Part shown: positions 32,708 through 40,746 of the stretch, one piece after another
Layout of the letters: the number at the start of each line of letters is the position of its first letter
How positions within the stretch are numbered: the stretch's first letter is position 1
Source: Hansschlegelia quercus
Lineage (GTDB): Bacteria; Pseudomonadota; Alphaproteobacteria; Rhizobiales; Methylopilaceae
NCBI RefSeq assembly: GCF_004310425.1
Contig: NZ_SIUB01000010.1
Coordinates: 1 to 64,000, forward strand
Length of the DNA stretch: 64,000 bases
Direction of reading: 5' to 3'
Program-made: the position numbers and the translations under genes
Notes under the pieces: generated by a model
The model's database searches: none
The model's input: only the letters and a program-made list of their open reading frames with translations
What the model was told of the DNA's origin: nothing

Positions 32708-33568
32708 ATGAAGTTCAAGCTCGGCTGCGACCTCGAATATAAGATCCTCGAGGAGACCGTCTTCATCTTCAACTTCCAGGTCGCGAAGCTCCAGCGCCAC
32801 AAGGCGCTGACGGACAGCCTGACGCTGAAGCCCGACCTCCCGGTCGTCGACTACACCGTCCCGGATCTTCAAAACCGCTACATCCGAGTGCTTGCTCAGC
32901 CCGGCGACTTCTCGGTGCACTACACAGCCGAGGTCGACCTCCACGTCCACCGCGCCGATCCTACTGGAGTGCGCGAGATGGACGTCCGAGACCTGCCGCT
33001 CGACATCCTGCCCCAGTTGCTGCCGAGCCGCTTCGTCCCGTCCGACCGTCTAGCGGATTTCGCCTATCGCGAATTCGGCGATTTTCCCCGTGGCTACGAG
33101 CGGGTCAGCGCGATCTGCAGCTGGATCTACCAGAACATCGACTACCGGCGCGGCAGCAGCAATTCCGAGACGACGGCGACCGAGATCTTGATCCGGCGCG
33201 CGGGCGTCTGCCGCGACTTCGCGCATCTCGGCATCGCTTTCTGCCGCGCGCTCGGCATCCCCGCGCGGCTTGTCAGCTGCTACGCGTTCGGCCTGTCTCC
33301 GGCCGATTTCCACGCGGTGTTCGAGGCCTATCTCGACGGCCGCTGGTGGCTGTTCGACGCGACGCGGCAGGCGGCGCTCGACGGGCTGGTGCGGATCGGC
33401 GTCGGCCGAGACGCCGCCGAGATCGCGTTCTCGACGCCGTTCGGATTGATGGAGGCCGGCCCGATCAACATCTGGATCGAGCGCGCCGACGGCGAGCCCG
33501 AGCCGACGCCGCGCACGACCGATGCGATCTCGACCGAAGAGCCCGCGCCGAACGCCGGCGCGGCGTGA
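32708..33568 (+). CDS. Transglutaminase-like cysteine protease family protein
   Basis: 286 residues from the ATG at 32708 (AAGGA upstream); the frame is open further upstream only as antisense to phnD. An N-terminal beta-sandwich of the bacterial transglutaminase type (FKLGCDLEYKILEETVFIFN) is followed by the catalytic domain at about 140-240 with the triad Cys in RAGVCRDFAHL, His in ADFHAVFEAYL and Asp in WWLFDATR. Members often modify or cleave peptides or act beside circularly permuted ATP-grasp proteins, but none of those is here. No signal peptide. Its stop abuts the stop of the PQQ enzyme gene with no gap. Exact role unknown. Confidence 0.87.
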   Translation: MKFKLGCDLEYKILEETVFIFNFQVAKLQRHKALTDSLTLKPDLPVVDYTVPDLQNRYIRVLAQPGDFSVHYTAEVDLHVHRADPTGVREMDVRDLPLDILPQLLPSRFVPSDRLADFAYREFGDFPRGYERVSAICSWIYQNIDYRRGSSNSETTATEILIRRAGVCRDFAHLGIAFCRALGIPARLVSCYAFGLSPADFHAVFEAYLDGRWWLFDATRQAALDGLVRIGVGRDAAEIAFSTPFGLMEAGPINIWIERADGEPEPTPRTTDAISTEEPAPNAGAA

Positions 33569-35362
33569 TCAGTCCGGCAGCCCGAACGCGATCACCGCGC
33601 CGCCCTGGCGAAAGCCCCAGATCTGGCTGCCGCCGGCGGCGACCGCGACATACTCCGTTCCGTCGACCGCGTAGGCCATCGGCGGGGCGTTGACGCCGGC
33701 GCCGCAATTGAAGCTCCACAGCGTCTCGCCGGTCGCTGAATCGAAGGCCGAGAGGTCGCCGCTTCCCTCCCCGTTGAACACCAGCCCGCCGGCGGTCGCG
33801 AGCGTGCCGCCGATCAGCGGCTCGGGCGTCCGGCGTTGCCAGAGGATCTTGCCGCCGGCCTTCAGGTCGATAGCGCTCAGGAGCCCGTACATCCCCTCCT
33901 TCACCGGCTCGATGCTGAAGAAGCGCACGGCGGGCTTGTCGGCCGTCGCCGCAATCTCCTGGGCTCGATAGGTCGAGGGCCAGTGCATGGCGGCGACGAA
34001 GGCGCGGCCGGCCTGCTCGTCGACCGCCGCGGGCGACCAGTTCGAGCCGCCGCCGACGCCGGGCGCGATGACGATTCCCTCCTTCGTCGGCGCGCGGAAC
34101 AGGTTGGTCTGCGGCGCGTAAGGCTCGGACTTGAACAGCAGTTCGCCGGTCGCGCGGTCGTGGACGAAGTACCAGCCGAGCTTGCTCGCCTGACCGACCG
34201 CCGCGACCTTGCGGCCACTGACTTCGACGTCGAACAAGGCCGGCGGGCTCGCGACGTCGTAGCCCCAAAGGTCGTGCGGCACCTGCTGGTAGTGCCAGAC
34301 GAGCTTGCCGGTCTTGGCGTCGATCGCGACCAGCGAGGAGGTATAGAGATTGTCGCCCGGCCGGCTTTCCCCCGCGACCTGCGGACTCGGATTGCCGATG
34401 CCAAGGTAGAGCAGCCCGGTTTTCGAATCGAGCGCGGGCGCGTGCCAGATCGAGCCGCCGCCGAACTTCCAGGCGTCCTTGTGCTCGGGCGCCGCCGCCT
34501 TCTCGGCCGGGATGTCGCGCTCCAGCTTCACGCCATAGGCCGTCTCCTGCGAGAACGCGCCCTCCCAGTCTTCCCTGGTGCTCTCGAAGGTCCAGATTCG
34601 CGCGCCGGTCTTGGCGTCGAAGGCGGCGAGGAAGCCCGGCCTTCCGTAGCGCCCGGCGACGCCGACGACCGCGCCGAGCGGCGCGCCGGGCCGGTCGCTG
34701 TCGAGATGCAGGCCGTAGCCGACGCCGGTGATGCCGACGATGACCTTGCCGTCATAAACCAGCGGCGCCGAGTTCGCCCCGATGCCCGTCGCGCCGGCGA
34801 CTGCGCCCTTCATCGCCGCGTCGCCGCCTCGAATCGTGGCGCTGTCCTCGCTCGGCGCCTCAGCGTCGGTCGCGGGCGCAAGCGCCACATCGAACACGAC
34901 CTTTCCAGTCGCTTGATCAAGCGCGACGAGGCGGGCGTCGACGGTCGCGACATAGACGAGCCCGTAGCCCAGCGCGACGCCGCGATTGGCCGGGCCGCAG
35001 CAGAGTTTCTTGGTCGTCGCCTTGTGTTCGTAGCGCCAGCGCTCGCGGCCCGTCTTCGCGTCGATCGCGATGACGTGGGAGAACGGCGCGGAGAGGTACA
35101 TCACCCCGTCGGCGACGAGCGGGGTCGTCTGGAAGGTCGCGGCGTAGCCGGTCTGATAGATCCACTTCGGGACGAGACGCTTCACCGACGTCCGATCAAT
35201 TGCGGAAAGCGGCGAGAACCGGCTGTCGCCATAGTCGCGGCCGGGCAAGATCCAGTTCCCCGTGTCCGAGCCTGCGCTTTGCAGACGGGCGTCGTCGATC
35301 GGCGCGGCCCTGCCTGGCGCTGCGGCGAGCAGAAGCGCCAGGATGATGTGGAAACGCTTCAT
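33569..35362 (-). CDS. PQQ-dependent dehydrogenase-type eight-bladed propeller protein
   Basis: 597 residues with signal peptide (to about A20), so periplasmic. Eight W-type propeller blades (AIDAKTGRERW, AFDAKTGARIW, AIDAKTGKLVW, AFDSATGETLW). The vicinal Cys pair C121-C122 in LCCGPANRG matches the disulfide ring under PQQ in methanol/ethanol dehydrogenases, and IGNPSPQ near 322 matches the metal-site loop. Two usual residues look absent by eye: the metal-ligand Glu (here GAVVGVAGRYG) and the catalytic Asp (H363-D364-L-W366-G367-Y-D369, Gly where WD is usual). No heme motif. Divergent from a TonB-dependent receptor. Substrate unknown; altered or unusual chemistry is possible. Confidence 0.82.
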   Translation of the reverse strand: MKRFHIILALLLAAAPGRAAPIDDARLQSAGSDTGNWILPGRDYGDSRFSPLSAIDRTSVKRLVPKWIYQTGYAATFQTTPLVADGVMYLSAPFSHVIAIDAKTGRERWRYEHKATTKKLCCGPANRGVALGYGLVYVATVDARLVALDQATGKVVFDVALAPATDAEAPSEDSATIRGGDAAMKGAVAGATGIGANSAPLVYDGKVIVGITGVGYGLHLDSDRPGAPLGAVVGVAGRYGRPGFLAAFDAKTGARIWTFESTREDWEGAFSQETAYGVKLERDIPAEKAAAPEHKDAWKFGGGSIWHAPALDSKTGLLYLGIGNPSPQVAGESRPGDNLYTSSLVAIDAKTGKLVWHYQQVPHDLWGYDVASPPALFDVEVSGRKVAAVGQASKLGWYFVHDRATGELLFKSEPYAPQTNLFRAPTKEGIVIAPGVGGGSNWSPAAVDEQAGRAFVAAMHWPSTYRAQEIAATADKPAVRFFSIEPVKEGMYGLLSAIDLKAGGKILWQRRTPEPLIGGTLATAGGLVFNGEGSGDLSAFDSATGETLWSFNCGAGVNAPPMAYAVDGTEYVAVAAGGSQIWGFRQGGAVIAFGLPD

Positions 35363-35626
35363 GACGCTGCTCTCTCCGGCCGCTCAGGCGAGGCGGGATA
35401 ATGGAGCGCGCGCGTTTTCAAGCAACGCCTGCTTTAGCCGCGATATGAGCAGACCGCGCCCCGTTCTCTCCTAAGAGATAATAATAATGTTGCAGATCAG
35501 CATCTTAGGCGATCAAATCAAGTTGTGTTCGCAGGATGGCAACTTGATGGCGGGAAGGTTTCCCGTCTAATGGGGCCGAGCCGTCCTACGAGGCGGCCGG
35601 GGAAACGTTTGCGTTCGGGGGCCGAG

Positions 35627-38089
35627 ATGATTCGTGGCGCGTCGCGTCTATTGTTGTGTTCGACTGTCAGCCTTTCGGCGCTGCTCGCAATCGCTCCTGC
35701 CAAGGCGCAGGACGGGTCAACCTCTCTCGAAGAGATCGACGTCATCGGCACCACGCCGATCGGAGGTGACGGGCTCGACCGTGACAAGGTTCCGTCGGCT
35801 GTCACGAGCGTGACGCAGAGCGACTTCTCCGGCGTGTCCCAACGCTCGGTCTCTGAAGCGATCGCGCGCAAGACCCCCTCCGTCAGCCTCGCCGACGTGC
35901 AGGGCAATCCGTACTTCAAGGACTTCTACTTCCGCGGCTTCGTCGCCTCGCCGCTGAACGGCACGCCGCAGGGCATCGCCGTCTATCAGAACGGCGTCCG
36001 CCAGAACGAGGCGTTCGGCGACACCGTCAACTTCGATCTCATCCCGGAGGTCGCGATCGACCGCGCCGACGTCTTCACCAACAATCCGGTGTTCGGCCTC
36101 AACGCGCTCGGCGGCGCGCTGAACATCAAGATGAAGAACGGCTTCACCTATCAGGGCCTCGAGACCGAGTTCCTGGCGGGCTCCTTCGGAAAGTATTCCG
36201 GCAACGCCCAATGGGGCCAGCAGTTCGGAAACTGGTCGGCCTATCTGGCGCTCGAGGGCGAGCGTGACGGCGGCTGGCGCGACTTCTCGAACTCGAACGT
36301 CAAACGGCTCTACGGCGACATCGGCTACAAGGGCGACGCCGCCGAGATCCACTTCAACGTGTCGCTGGCTGACACCCATCTCGGCGTGGTTGGCCCGACC
36401 CCGCAAGAACTGCTCGACCGCGATGGGCGGAAGGCCGTCTATACCGGCCCGCAGACCACCGACAACAAGGCCGCCCAGTTCAACCTGACGGGCCAGTTCG
36501 ACCTTTCGAACGCCTGGTCGCTGCAGACCAACGCCTATTATCGCCGCTTCAAGCAGAGCCATGTCGACGGCAACGACACCGACGTCCGACTCTGCGAGGA
36601 TCCTGTGCTCGCAGCAGCCGGAAATCTCTGCCTCGAGGCCGATGACATCATCGACCCCGCGACCGGCACAAATCCGGACGACGACGATCCGCGCCTGATC
36701 GTGCGGGACAAGAACGGGAACCCGGTCGTCGCGCCTGCCGGCTTCGAGGACCGCCCGGGTTCGATCGAGCGATCCTGGACGAAGTCCCAGACCGTCGGCG
36801 GCACCGCTCAGGCCACCAACACAAATGAATTGTGGGGCAAGACCAACCACTTCGTGGTGGGCGTCAGCTACGACCACGGTTGGACCGATTTCCGGGGCAA
36901 CAGCGAACTCGGCATCATCCCGGATGACCTGCAGGTCGACGGGACGGGCGACATCTATCACACGACCATTCCCGGCGGGATTCTGCCGACGGACGTGAAG
37001 ACCCGGAACGACTATCTCGGGATCTACGCGAGCAACACGCTCGATGTCACCGATCGCCTGTCGGCCACCATCGGTGCGCGGCTGAACTACGCGCATATCT
37101 CGCTCAAGGACTTCAGTCCGTTCGTCAACTACTCGGATGAAGCCATGACGATCCCCGCGGGGTCGGGCATCGATGGCAAGCACAACTTCACCCGCTTCAA
37201 TCCGATGGCGGGCGTGACCTACAAAATCACGCCTGAGACCACGGCTTACGCCAGCTATTCCGAGACGAACCGCGCGCCGACGCCGCTCGAGCTCGCCTGC
37301 GCCGATCCGTCGAATCCCTGCCAGCTCGAGGGCTTCCTGGTCTCTGATCCGCCTCTGAAGCAGGTCGTGACCCGGACCGGCGAGATCGGCCTGCGCGGCC
37401 ACACGACTCCCGGCTTCGGCGGCCTCCTCAACTGGAAGGTCGGCGGCTATTTCGCCTACAACAACAACGACATCCTAACGATCCCGAGCTTCATCACCGG
37501 CCGCGGCTACTTCCGGAACGCCGGGGACACCCAGCGCGCAGGCGTCGAGCTCTCGGCGGACTACCAGACCGACACCTGGGGCATGTACGCGAACTACAGC
37601 TATATCGACGCGACCTTCCGGTCGAACGTGACGCTCGGTTCGCCGAACAGTCCATCGGCGAACGGCGCAGGCGAGATCAACGTCCGCAAGGGCGACCATC
37701 TCCCCGCCATTCCGGAGCATCAGGCGAAGATCGGCGTCGCCTGGCGGCCCGTTCCGAAGCTGACGCTCGGCGCGGACGTGGTGATCATGTCGAGCCAGTA
37801 TCTCGTCGGCGACGAGTCCAATCAGGAGCGGAAGCTCAAGGGCTATGCAGTGTTCAACGCCAACGCGTCCTGGCAGGTCACCGACCAGATCCGCGTGTTC
37901 GGCCTGATCGATAACGTGTTCAATCAGCGCTACGCGACCTACGGCACGTTCTACGACAATGACGACATCGAGTTCCTGAACCTCTCGGGCAGCCGGAGCA
38001 TCACGCCGGCCCGCCCGCGCGGCGCCTATGTCGGCGTGGGCTACAAATTCACGGCCGACGCCGCCCCGGTGCTCGTCACGAAGAACTGA
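35627..38089 (+). CDS. TonB-dependent outer-membrane receptor
   Basis: 820 residues from the ATG at 35627, which begins a signal peptide (IRGASRLLLCSTVSLSALLA, cleaved near AKAQ); a frame open from 35525 adds a non-signal leader. TonB box LEEIDVIGTTP near 30, plug domain with DKVPSAVTSVTQSDF and GFVASPLNGTPQGIAVYQNGVRQNEAFGD, and a 22-strand barrel to the C-terminus. The plug pattern resembles FecA/PqqU-like receptors more than heme receptors. The barrel-ending strand GVGYKF is followed by 12 extra residues. Ligand unknown; adjacency to a PQQ-type enzyme suggests PQQ or a metal chelate. Ends at an intrinsic terminator. Confidence 0.9.
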   Translation: MIRGASRLLLCSTVSLSALLAIAPAKAQDGSTSLEEIDVIGTTPIGGDGLDRDKVPSAVTSVTQSDFSGVSQRSVSEAIARKTPSVSLADVQGNPYFKDFYFRGFVASPLNGTPQGIAVYQNGVRQNEAFGDTVNFDLIPEVAIDRADVFTNNPVFGLNALGGALNIKMKNGFTYQGLETEFLAGSFGKYSGNAQWGQQFGNWSAYLALEGERDGGWRDFSNSNVKRLYGDIGYKGDAAEIHFNVSLADTHLGVVGPTPQELLDRDGRKAVYTGPQTTDNKAAQFNLTGQFDLSNAWSLQTNAYYRRFKQSHVDGNDTDVRLCEDPVLAAAGNLCLEADDIIDPATGTNPDDDDPRLIVRDKNGNPVVAPAGFEDRPGSIERSWTKSQTVGGTAQATNTNELWGKTNHFVVGVSYDHGWTDFRGNSELGIIPDDLQVDGTGDIYHTTIPGGILPTDVKTRNDYLGIYASNTLDVTDRLSATIGARLNYAHISLKDFSPFVNYSDEAMTIPAGSGIDGKHNFTRFNPMAGVTYKITPETTAYASYSETNRAPTPLELACADPSNPCQLEGFLVSDPPLKQVVTRTGEIGLRGHTTPGFGGLLNWKVGGYFAYNNNDILTIPSFITGRGYFRNAGDTQRAGVELSADYQTDTWGMYANYSYIDATFRSNVTLGSPNSPSANGAGEINVRKGDHLPAIPEHQAKIGVAWRPVPKLTLGADVVIMSSQYLVGDESNQERKLKGYAVFNANASWQVTDQIRVFGLIDNVFNQRYATYGTFYDNDDIEFLNLSGSRSITPARPRGAYVGVGYKFTADAAPVLVTKN

Positions 38090-39071
38090 CGGCTCCGTCC
38101 GATCCAAGCACCGAAAAGGCCGCTCCGAGCGCCGGGGCGGCCTTTTTCAGTTCCGGGGCGACCTCTCTCGCGAGAATCCCGCGCGCGAGCGCTGCGACGT
38201 CGGCGGGCAGGCGGCCGAATTGGTGGCGGAAGGCGACGAGGGTGAGTTGGCGGCGGAGCTGCGGCCCTGGGGTCGGGACGAATTCGATCGTCGAGAGGTC
38301 CCCGCCCCCCTCGTAGAGACAGAGCGGCGTCGTAATCGCGAAATGTCCGCCTCTGGCGACCATCGCGGAGACGCCGTAGGGCGTGTCGAACTCCATCGCT
38401 CGCGGGATCTCCAGCCCGAGGCGCCTGAGATGGCGGTCGATGTCGACGCCAGTGGAGGAGCGCGCGCTGAAGCGGACAAAGCCGAGCTCGGAGGCCAACG
38501 CCGCGAGATCGGCGACGGACGAAACAGGGCGCGATCCCCTTGGCTTCGCGAGCAGATAGTTTTCGGCGACGATCGGCCAGCGCTCCAGACCGGTCATGTC
38601 GCCAAGATCGTCGACGCCGATCATCAGGTCGAGATTGCGGGTGACGAGCGCCGAGGCGTGGGCGCTGGTTAGGCCGGAATAGACCGAGGCCTCGTCGGCG
38701 CGTGCGGCGAGGTGCTGCGCGAGCGGGGCCGCGAAGGCGCGCGACAGCGAGTCCACAAGCCCCACGCGGACGAGCGACAAGCGCCCGCGAGACGCTTCGC
38801 GCATCATTGGTCCAATCTGCCGCGCCTCCGACAGCAGCGCGCTCGCGCGCTGGCGGAGCAGTGCGCCGGCGGTGGTCAGCGCAAGTGGCCGAACACTGCG
38901 GTCGAACAGCGGTGCGCCGAGCCGCGACTCGAGCTCGGCGATCGCAAGCGAGACGGCGGGCTGCGTAAGCCCCATCCGTCGCGCCGCGGCCGCCATGCCG
39001 CCCGCTTCGCAGACGGCGAGGAAGATCGAGAGCGACCGGAGGTCGAAGGGAAGGTCGTCAGAGCGTGACAT
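38076..39071 (-). CDS. LysR-family transcriptional regulator next to the sarcosine oxidase operon
   Basis: 331 residues. Winged helix-turn-helix at 10-70 (LRSLSIFLAVCEAGGMAAAA, then MGLTQPAVSLAIAELESRLG) and an effector domain from about 95. Divergent from soxB with a CTCAA/TTGAG palindrome in the gap, so it is the probable regulator of soxBDAG. The last about 20 codons are encoded by the terminator of the convergent receptor gene, and its stop overlaps the receptor stop by 14 bases; the natural C-terminus may have been extended through this junction. Confidence 0.87.
   Translation of the reverse strand: MSRSDDLPFDLRSLSIFLAVCEAGGMAAAARRMGLTQPAVSLAIAELESRLGAPLFDRSVRPLALTTAGALLRQRASALLSEARQIGPMMREASRGRLSLVRVGLVDSLSRAFAAPLAQHLAARADEASVYSGLTSAHASALVTRNLDLMIGVDDLGDMTGLERWPIVAENYLLAKPRGSRPVSSVADLAALASELGFVRFSARSSTGVDIDRHLRRLGLEIPRAMEFDTPYGVSAMVARGGHFAITTPLCLYEGGGDLSTIEFVPTPGPQLRRQLTLVAFRHQFGRLPADVAALARGILAREVAPELKKAAPALGAAFSVLGSDGAVSSS
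38114..38146 (+). terminator. Rho-independent terminator after the TonB receptor gene
   Basis: AAAAGGCCGCTCC pairs with GGGGCGGCCTTTT (one G-T pair) around a seven-base loop, ending in a run of five T. Located 25 bp after the receptor stop codon. The A-rich 5' side makes it nearly symmetric, so it may also act on the minus strand; it lies inside the last codons of the convergent LysR gene. Confidence 0.75.
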
Positions 39072-39120
39072 GGGCCGGGAACCTCGTCATCCGCCAATGC
39101 CCTGCAAGCTAGCACTATAA

Positions 39121-39137
39121 CTCAAACTTATATTGAG
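39121..39137. promoter_or_regulatory. Probable LysR operator upstream of soxB
   Basis: CTCAA, seven AT-rich bases, then TTGAG: a perfect inverted repeat in the 120-bp divergent gap between the LysR gene and soxB, 55 bp before the soxB start. The shape is like the CTCAA half-sites used by GcvA-like LysR proteins. Confidence 0.5.
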
Positions 39138-39191
39138 CGCTCTGTCGACGCAGTCCATCGTCCCGGCTGACGAACCGTGGACTTGGCGCAC

Positions 39192-40451
39192 ATGTCGACC
39201 GATCGCTACTCGATCTTCTCCGTGCTCCGTGAATCCCTGCGCGGGCATTCCGGCTGGAAGCCAGCGTGGCGCGACGCCGAGCCCAAGGCGGCTTACGACG
39301 TCGTCATCGTCGGCGGCGGCGGCCACGGTCTGGCCACCGCCCATTATCTCGCGAGCCGCTACGGCATCAGGAACGTCGCCGTGGTCGAGAAGGGCTGGAT
39401 CGGCGGCGGCAATGTCGGCCGCAACACCACGATCGTCCGCTCCAACTATCTGCTGCCCGGCAACATCCCATTCTACGAGCACTCGATGAAGCTCTGGGAG
39501 GGGCTGGAGCAGGACCTTAACTATAACGCCATGGTCAGCCAGCGCGGCGTGGTGAACCTGTTCCATTCCGACGGCCAGCGCGACGCCTATGCCCGGCGGG
39601 GCAACGCGATGCGGCTGCACGGCGTCGACGCGGAATTGCTCGACGTCGCGGAGCTCAAGCGCATCCTGCCGATGCTCGACTTCGACAATGCGCGCTTCCC
39701 AATCAAGGGCGCGCTGCGCCAGAAGCGCGGCGGCACGGTGCGACACGACGCTGTCGCTTGGGGCTATGCCCGCGCAGCGGACGGACGCGGCGTCGACATC
39801 ATCCAGAATTGCGAGGTCACCGGGTTCCGCATCGAGGACGGCCGCATCCGCGGCGTCGAGACGACCCGCGGCTTCATCGGAGCGGGGAAGGTCGGGCTCG
39901 CCTGCGCCGGAAACTCATCGCGCGTCGCCCAGATGGCGGGCCTGAGGCTGCCGATCGAGAGCCACGTTCTGCAGGCCTTTGTGTCGGAGGGCATAAAGCC
40001 GTTTATCGACACGGTCTGCACCTTCGGCGCCGGGCACTTCTACATCTCGCAGTCCGACAAGGGCGGCCTGGTCTTTGGCGGCGATCTCGACGGCTACAAC
40101 TCCTACGCCCAGCGCGGGAGCCTGCCGACGGTCGAGGACGTCTGCGAAGGCGGCATGGCGCTGATGCCGTCGATCGGCCGGGTGAAGATGCTGCGCTCCT
40201 GGGGCGGGATCATGGACATGTCGATGGACGGTTCTCCGATCATCGACACGACGCCTGTCGACGGGCTCTATCTCAACGCCGGCTGGTGCTATGGCGGCTT
40301 CAAGGCGACGCCGGCCTCCGGCGACTGCTTCGCCCATCTGATCGCCCGAGACGCGCCCCACCTTGTCGCGACCGCCTATCGCCTCGACCGTTTCGCCCGC
40401 GGGCGGACGATCGACGAAAAGGGCGTCGGCGCGCAGCCCAATTTGCACTGA
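39192..40451 (+). CDS. soxB: Sarcosine oxidase beta subunit
   Basis: 419 residues from the ATG at 39192, which gives the family start MSTDRYSIFSVLRESLRGH; an in-frame GTG at 39177 adds five residues. FAD-binding GGGGHGLATAHYLA at about 41-54. The conserved H185 in GTVRHDAVAWGYARA is where the covalent 8alpha-FMN is attached in characterised enzymes. Demethylates sarcosine to glycine with O2, giving H2O2 and a C1 unit passed to tetrahydrofolate on the alpha subunit. First gene of soxB-D-A-G with gaps of 10 bp or overlaps. Confidence 0.95.
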   Translation: MSTDRYSIFSVLRESLRGHSGWKPAWRDAEPKAAYDVVIVGGGGHGLATAHYLASRYGIRNVAVVEKGWIGGGNVGRNTTIVRSNYLLPGNIPFYEHSMKLWEGLEQDLNYNAMVSQRGVVNLFHSDGQRDAYARRGNAMRLHGVDAELLDVAELKRILPMLDFDNARFPIKGALRQKRGGTVRHDAVAWGYARAADGRGVDIIQNCEVTGFRIEDGRIRGVETTRGFIGAGKVGLACAGNSSRVAQMAGLRLPIESHVLQAFVSEGIKPFIDTVCTFGAGHFYISQSDKGGLVFGGDLDGYNSYAQRGSLPTVEDVCEGGMALMPSIGRVKMLRSWGGIMDMSMDGSPIIDTTPVDGLYLNAGWCYGGFKATPASGDCFAHLIARDAPHLVATAYRLDRFARGRTIDEKGVGAQPNLH

Positions 40452-40461
40452 GGCTGATCCC

Positions 40462-40746
40462 ATGCGCATCGCCTGCCCCCATTGCGGCCTCCGCGGCGTC
40501 GACGAGTTCGCCTATTTCGGCGACGCGAGCGTAACGCGCCCCGCCGCCGACGCGGCCGAAACCGCGTTCGCGGATTACGTCTATCTCCGCGACAACCCCG
40601 CCGGCGCTCACCGCGAGCTCTGGAGCCACGCGCTCGGCTGCCAGTCCTGGCTGGTGGTGACACGGGACACCCGCAGCCACGCGATCGAGACCGTCGAGGC
40701 GGCGCGAGACGTGGCGCTGGCGCGGACTTCGGAGGCGCAGTCGTGA
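40462..40746 (+). CDS. soxD: Sarcosine oxidase delta subunit
   Basis: 94 residues from the ATG at 40462. The zinc-binding delta subunit of heterotetrameric sarcosine oxidase: CPHCG at residues 5-9, then WSHALGC in the second half, giving the expected Cys/His ligands. Typical length is 90-105. It ends in TGA overlapped by the GTG start of soxA (GTGA), so the two are translationally coupled. Needed for assembly of the complex. Confidence 0.93.
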   Translation: MRIACPHCGLRGVDEFAYFGDASVTRPAADAAETAFADYVYLRDNPAGAHRELWSHALGCQSWLVVTRDTRSHAIETVEAARDVALARTSEAQS

